In this document: piece after piece, positions 58,379-64,000 of the stretch
How positions within the stretch are numbered: position 1 is the stretch's first letter
Layout: the number at the start of each line of letters is the position of its first letter
Program-made: the position numbers and the translations under genes
Notes under the pieces: model-generated
What the model was told of the DNA's origin: nothing
The model's database searches: none
What the model saw: the letters and a program-made list of their open reading frames with translations, nothing else
Source of the DNA: Orobanche coerulescens
Lineage: Eukaryota; Streptophyta; Magnoliopsida; Lamiales; Orobanchaceae
Length of the DNA stretch: 64,000 nucleotides
Assembly: GCA_033398695.1 (NCBI GenBank)
Contig: CM065802.1
Location: forward strand, 142,462,096-142,526,095
Direction: 5' to 3'

Positions 58379-60840
58379 CGTAACACCCCAAACTAGGCGG
58401 ATATTACGGTGCCGTAGATCCCCAACTGGGACCCACCAGGCAAATGAAAATGAATGAATTACACAGATAAATGTAGTACCGAACTACATTACAACAATAA
58501 TTACTCCGATGAGGAGTTTAGTTACAACACACCAGACAATATCGAATACTAGTGTATTTTATATGAAGATAAAATACACAACACCGAATAATGAAACGGA
58601 GTATTCAATGAAAGTCTCAGCGGAAAATAAAGGACAATGACATGAATAATCGAAAGATCGGGGCCCCTACTAGTATCACTGGACTCCTCGACGTCGCCGT
58701 GTTCTCCCGTACTTTTGCCTTACCAAGACCTCGAAACAAAATCCCCAAACGGGTCGCTTAAATGTAACAACAATCCTCAAGGGTTGAAAATACACAATCA
58801 TGATTATATCTGAAGTTATGAAATATCCTGTCGAAACATACGCAATCAAACATGCTATATGAATCAACTAACAGTACGGCTCAAAGGGTGGCACCACACT
58901 ACGCCCGGGATGGAAATGTGTCCATGCACAAGCCACCAACGATCAATACACGCGTGGTCTTGTACCTAATCAGTCTCACGAGACACATTGACTCGTGTGC
59001 ACAGTCCAATGTGAGGCCAACAACCAACACACGACCATAATGTGCCCGACATGAAAATCCTACACATACCAACCGGCACGCCAGTATGACCCGGAATGCC
59101 ACGTTATGACAAAAGTGACATCGAAAATGAATAATGACTCACCGAGGTGGAATGGTAATGAAATAAATGACAGCTCAATGAAAAGATTGGAACCGCTGCT
59201 CCTTATGACTGAAATGATTAATTGATAACAACAAGTTTTGATACGGTTAATATAATGATGAATGAGTTATGATTATGAATGAACAACAACAAAAGGCATG
59301 AATATCCTTTTAACCGAGTAAGAATTAACTTACACAATACCGATGAAGAATGTCCGTCCACGAACAACGTCCTAACCAAGATACCGATCGCTCGAACAAC
59401 CTTGAATAACAATAATTACCAACAATCGTTCAATACACGCATCAAGTAACAAAACACGACTAACCCAACGGTCGAAACAACGATAATCAAACTCATAAGG
59501 CATTCCAACGAATACATAACCAACCACACAACTTCGAATTATCCAATCCGAATATGTCGAAACCAAACCAAAATGAGTATTTCGAACTAACAAAACACTT
59601 CAATGACATCAATAATCCATTAGGAATCCATAATTCATGGTTACAACAACATCAATCGGAAAATCCCCAATTAACCAAAGTCAACCCCAAGGGTTCTTGA
59701 AATAATTCTGAAAATAACCATTAAATCCGTAGGAATATATTTATCCAAGGTAGATAATCCATATCTAACATATTCCAATGATAATCCAAGCTTACACGAA
59801 GAAATCGGAAGGAAAACCCAAAAATCCGAAACTCTAGATCCAAGAATTTAATACCTTTGATTCGATGAATAGGAGATGATGAAGTCATGATTAATCCAAC
59901 TCAAAGTCTTGAAGATGATGATTGATGATTACACCTTGAAGAATACCCTCAAAATCGCCCAAATCGCCAAGAACCGACGAGAGAAAGAGATTAGAATGAT
60001 AAATGACGAACTCTGACTAAACTGTCCCAATTTATAGTCACCCGTGTTAGCGTGCGCTAGCTCCTAATGCGTAGCGTGCGCTAACGGGAAATTTGGGTAT
60101 TCCGGTACCTTGTCCGAACACGGTAGCGCGCTACGTACCTTTTGTAGCGTGCGCTACGACCATACTACTAGCGTACGTAATTGCTCATAGTTAGCGTGCG
60201 CTAACGAATAATTTGATGCCCAGTACTGAAATCCAGAAACTGCATGTCCTCTGATCTGACCTCGATAGCGTGCGCTACAACCAATATTTAGCGTGCGCTA
60301 TAATATCGATTGCGTACGCTAAAAACAAAACATAGCGTACGCTATGAGTTAATCCAGTGCAGTCCAGTAGCCACTGGACTCAACCTGATTTGTCCTTAGC
60401 GCGCGCTACACCACATATTAGCGTGCGCTACTTCAACCCATTAGCGTGCGCTACTTACCATTCGTAGCGTGCGCTACTTATAACTCACCTGCAGTCCAGT
60501 ACCTTCTGGACTGCAGCCAGGGTAACCTCAGTGTGCGCTAAAGCTGAGTGGTAGCGTGCGCTACCTATACCCAATTAGTGTACGCTAAAAGGAGTACGTA
60601 GCGTGCGCTACTCCTCACGCACAGCTCGCAACGAAAATAACAATGATGATAAACACGGCACGAAACTCCAAACCGATTAGTGATGAATGACGATTGATAT
60701 ACGATACAATTACTCTGAATGATGAATACCATGACTGAATCTGAGTGACAATTGATTAATAATGAGTGAAAATTACTGAGTATCAATTACTGAATGATAA
60801 ATACTGAATGATAATTACTGAATTACAACCGGGTATTACA
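58379..60840 (-). repeat. Element F right LTR (5' LTR in sense)
   Basis: About 2.46 kb, highly similar to 42329-44794. It begins CG rather than TG; its acceptor-like site reads TTTCGAG|GTCTTGG instead of TTTTTCAG|GTTTGG. Palindromes at 60045-60612. Confidence 0.92.
60045..60612 (-). repeat. Palindrome cluster, TAGCGCACGCTA type (F right LTR)
   Basis: About eighteen copies in the same order as the left LTR; one is shortened to GTAGCGCGCTAC (60122-60133). Confidence 0.9.
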
Positions 60841-60845
60841 TCCGA

Positions 60846-61504
60846 AGAGTAAGGTATTTATAGTTTGAAGCTACTATTTAGCTAAAAACTATGAATAATA
60901 TCGTTTTATTTTTCATATACATTGAAATCCCACATAAAATAAGTATATGACATACAAACTTTTAGATCTACATGATTAGGTAAAAAAATAAAAAAAGATA
61001 TATTAAGCATAAATAAATATTTATCGGAAGAAATAATAATCATAGTTTGAAGCTATTATTCAGCTGAAAACTATGAATATCTTCCTTTTTATTTTCCAGA
61101 TACAGTGATATCACCTACTAATTTATGAAAAGGTGATCGAAATTCTCAGGGCATACGAAAAAATTGACAGACTAAGTCGGGAATTCATTTTCATCTATTT
61201 ACCAACCGAAATAATCAGGGCAAAATGATGAATCAAACCCTTTTCTATCAAAATCATCTCCACATACTAAGATATTATGTCTTCATATACCCATATAGAT
61301 GTAAAAGAATTAAAAACATAATAAAATTAACACTGTATCGGAGGCGGGCAGCAGCTGGAATAGGGGGAAGGGAAGAGTCTGGAGAAGAAGTGGGCGGCGA
61401 TAACTGAAGTAGAGGGACGAGTGTCCCCTAGGTTTTCCAAGATAACACAAGTGGTGAGGGGTAGAGAGAGAGAGAGGGGGTAGGGAAAATACTGATGGGG
61501 TGTT
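60846..61504 (+). other. AT-rich Helitron upstream region with 170-bp duplication
   Basis: No gene. TAGTTTGAAGCTA, CAGCTGAAAACTATGAATA-type text is duplicated at about 60858-60905 and 61034-61080. A scrap of the exon-like unit (AATAATCAGGGCAAAAT) recurs at 61210-61226, linking this region to 30.7-34.3 kb. Confidence 0.5.
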
Positions 61505-61775
61505 GTTTATATAAGGGGTGGGCGGCTAGGGTTTTCTAGACAACGTAGAAGGCTTCTTTTTTTTTTTGCTCTGGCTTAGGCGCTTAGCTGTCACTCTTAA
61601 GTCTTATCCCACCCCCTTACAATTGTAAAATGGATTTTGGGCCGATGAGATTTAAATAAAATAGATTAGGGGGTTTTGGGCCATTCATCAAGAATTGTAA
61701 GGTTTTGGGCCATTAGGGGGTTATGTAAATAGATTAAGCCCAGTATAATTTAAATAAAATAAATCATGGCCCAAT
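61505..61775. promoter_or_regulatory. Candidate promoter module with site II and telo-box motifs
   Basis: Five TGGGCC/GGCCCA motifs (about 61638, 61678, 61707, 61736, 61768), an AAACCCTA telo-box (minus, about 61528-61535), a TATATAA at 61508-61515 readable on both strands, and a GA/CT run at 61466-61482. Site II plus telo-box is the known layout of plant ribosomal-protein and replication gene promoters. It lies 340-600 bp before the Rep ATG at 62116. Confidence 0.5.
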
Positions 61776-62115
61776 AAAAATTATAAATTATAAATATATA
61801 TTGAACTTAATTTTAGTTGGTATATAAAACATATATATAAATCTATATAAATTTTACATAAAAACTTACTAATTATATTAAAATAAAAAATAGAAATTAA
61901 TACTATAAAATATTTTAAAATGAATATGGTGATATATTTTGCTATTTATAGGTGCAATACCTAAAAGTATATGCTTAGTTTATTCATTAAGAAATTTTAT
62001 ATTTCGAATGTATAATTAGGTAATGTATTGACATGTCCCTAATTTATAATATTATATTTTAATATACTAACTTAACAACATTTTATATTGCATTATATAA
62101 TATATTTAGCGCAAA

Positions 62116-64000
62116 ATGGATGAATTTAAAGCAAGAGAGGCAAGAAATATACGCAAAGATAAACTGAAAAGAAAACGTGGAGGAACATTACCAGGTAACA
62201 AATGAAGTATTTTTTATGTAGGTCAATTATTTTAACTTTAGTAAGGAATATTATTAGCTAAATGTTGTGTAATTTTTTTTTCATTATTCTTTTAGGTGAA
62301 TTGGATTTAGGAACAAATGAAAGTGAATATGTTGATGGAGGTATTACATTAATAGTATCATCATCATCATCTCCCATACCAGTTGCAATCGACACAAGTG
62401 GGTATTTTTATTCAATTTTTTTAAATTTGTTGTTATTTTCTTTAAACTTATTACTATAATAAAAAAACAATATTAGTGGTAATAGTGCTTTTTATTTTTC
62501 ATGCAATAACAAGTTTTGGAATTTCTACTTCAGGTAAGTTGCATGCTGCACGAATAAAAAGCTTTAAACCAAATGCTTGCACTGGAGTTAATGTCGATTG
62601 TACTTCAATTACAACTAATTCAGGTAAATGAAGATTATATTTACTGCATTATTTGTTTATATTTTTTTTTAAATTCTAAATTTCTAGCTAGCTAAACATT
62701 GTCACGTTTTTTAATATAAATTTGGTGTTCTATGCCCCATTCATTGTTTAAATAATTTAATAAATTGGACAATGTAAAATGGATTTTAGTATTTTTTGTT
62801 TTAATTGATTATGGCAAGATAGGCTTTATTTTAAATTAAGTTGTTATTTATTTTTATGTAATTTTTTTACTTGGTGAAATGATGTTTGTAAATAATTAGT
62901 GTAAATAATCTATTTGTACGCAAAAAATAATGTACAATTATGATTTTCGCTTCAAATATCAAAGGTAATTTTTTTAAAGTTGTACTCATATATAGTGATA
63001 TTATAAAACATGTGATGTATATAAAGCACATATTAATATAAGTATTTATGGTGTCGTTTTGTAACCATTTATGTTATTCTTTGTTACATTTAATACTGTT
63101 TAATTTGTAAGAGTTTATATTTTACAGGATATCAGGGAAACAAAAATATGATGCAGAAATATTCAAGGTACTACTAATTTAATTATTGTAATATAAAAAT
63201 GTATATACTGACTTATTTGTTCGTTTAGTCATCTACCAACTCCACCCGAACTTGAACAATCATCAACTGTTGTCTTACAAAATGGGGATGAAAACTTAAG
63301 TTATCGGCATTGTAACTCCACAGGTGCTTATTTGATAAATTTTATGTAGACATAAATTAATATTTTATATCAAATGTATTAATTCAAAAAAATTGACACT
63401 TATAATATTTATCTTTATTTTAGAATATTGGGATCTCGGTGATGCCGACCATAAGTGCGAGTATTGTGCAGCTTTGTTTTGGTATAATGAGAGGTTAAGG
63501 TCAAGTTATGGGTCAACGAGACCGAAATACTCAACATGTTGTCTTCAAGGAAAAATTGAGCTTCCAAAGATGAAAAGACCTCCACAATTGTTGGTAGATC
63601 TTTTAAGTGGGAAAACTCAAATTAGTAACCATTTTATAAAAAATATAAGATCTTACAATAGCATGTTTGCTTTTACATCTTTGGGAGGAAAAATTGATAG
63701 CAATCCTAATATGGGAACTTCTCCACCTATATTTAAATTGCACGGTCAAAACTACCACTTGATTGGAAGTTTGATGCCGACAGAAGATCAGGCTCCGAAG
63801 TTTGCCCAGCTGTATATATATGATACTGAAAATGAGGTGGCGAATAGGATCAACTCTGTTAGGTTTGTTTGCTTTTTTGGTAAATTATATATTTTCTAAA
63901 AAAAGTTCTTGAATTAAATGATATTTGAAATCCAAATGTATTGTACAGGTCACGTGGCAATTCAAATGGACTTCACGCAAATATTGTACAAAAATTAAAG
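62116..64000 (+). CDS. Helitron Rep/helicase protein, 5' exons
   Basis: N-terminal part of a RepHel protein, the rolling-circle initiator of Helitrons; it runs off the window. Inferred exons, consistent in phase: 62116-62194, 62296-62397, 62534-62623, 63128-63167, 63229-63323, 63424-63862 and 63949 onward. The first exons are low-complexity (basic start MDEFKAREARNIRKDKLKRK, Ser-run). The sixth exon is the diagnostic Helitron-like N domain: EYWDLGDADHKCEYCAALFW, CCLQGKIELP, then NIRSYNSMFAFTSLGGKID, GQNYHLIGSLMP and FAQLYIYDTENEVANR. CxxC and CC pairs look intact. The Rep HUH motif and helicase would lie to the right. Exon 2's donor (A|GTGGGT) is the least certain. Confidence 0.85.

Larger units (their letters stand above)
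42329..60840 (-). mobile_element. LTR element F, gypsy, carrying nested G (TSD TCCGA)
   Basis: TSD TCCGA at 42324-42328 and 60841-60845. LTRs 42329-44794 and 58379-60840; the right one starts CGTAACACCCC, a mutation of the terminal TG. Minus-strand sense. After removing G the interior is about 4.3 kb and keeps a Gag without capsid, protease fragments, a tandem array and part of RT, but no integrase. Confidence 0.92.

Overview
The window is repeat-dense DNA from a flowering plant, probably a eudicot; nothing in it fixes the species. The evidence is eukaryotic: spliced Helitron genes with GT-AG introns, long LTR retrotransposons primed by an initiator-Met-type tRNA, 5-bp target-site duplications (TSDs) and nested insertions. 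I found no ordinary single-copy host gene and no tRNA, rRNA or CRISPR.

Backbone, left to right: (1) the C-terminal end of a Helitron PIF1-type helicase and the Helitron 3' terminus (1-1271); (2) the 3' part of a SIRE-like Copia element: decayed env-like coiled-coil reading frame, polypurine tract, LTR (about 1272-3396); (3) a plus-oriented gypsy-type LTR, D, starting at 3397 and now in three pieces; (4) unclassified remnants and a short Copia LTR scrap (about 23.9-25.0 kb); (5) an RPA70-like single-strand-DNA-binding gene of Helitron type (25095-30694); (6) AT-rich DNA with duplicated exon-like units (30695-34346, 42277-42328, 60846-62115); (7) the first exons of a Helitron Rep/helicase gene running off the right edge (62116-64000).

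Into this backbone have landed: A (5051-13823, minus, TSD ATATC), B (15140-23537, minus, TSD GCCTT), C (26274-29715, a solo LTR inside an RPA exon, TSD GGCCA/GGGCA), E (34347-42276, minus, TSD AAAAT), F (42329-60840, minus, TSD TCCGA) and G (47931-57212, plus, TSD TTGCC, nested in F). G is a chromovirus-type gypsy element with recognisable Gag, protease, RT, RNase H, integrase and a chromodomain-like tail, all damaged. F keeps a capsid-less Gag, protease scraps and part of RT. A, B and E have 2.5-4 kb internal regions with almost no coding and look non-autonomous.

The most unusual theme is a shared LTR architecture in otherwise different families. Each LTR has, in sense order: a TGTAATAYCC start; a cluster of 3 to about 18 dispersed CpG-rich dyad 12-mers, whose core differs between families (TAGCGCACGCTA, TTACGTACGTAA, TTACGGCCGTAA, GTGCCGCGGCAC); usually a TATA box just downstream, in several cases inside its own inverted repeat; a CAAG|GTAT-type splice-donor-like site; a family-specific minisatellite; a CAG|GT-type acceptor-like site; and a second TGTAATA copy 33-40 bp before the LTR end. 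The elements may therefore carry an intra-LTR leader intron and a modular promoter whose operator-like palindrome is swapped between families.
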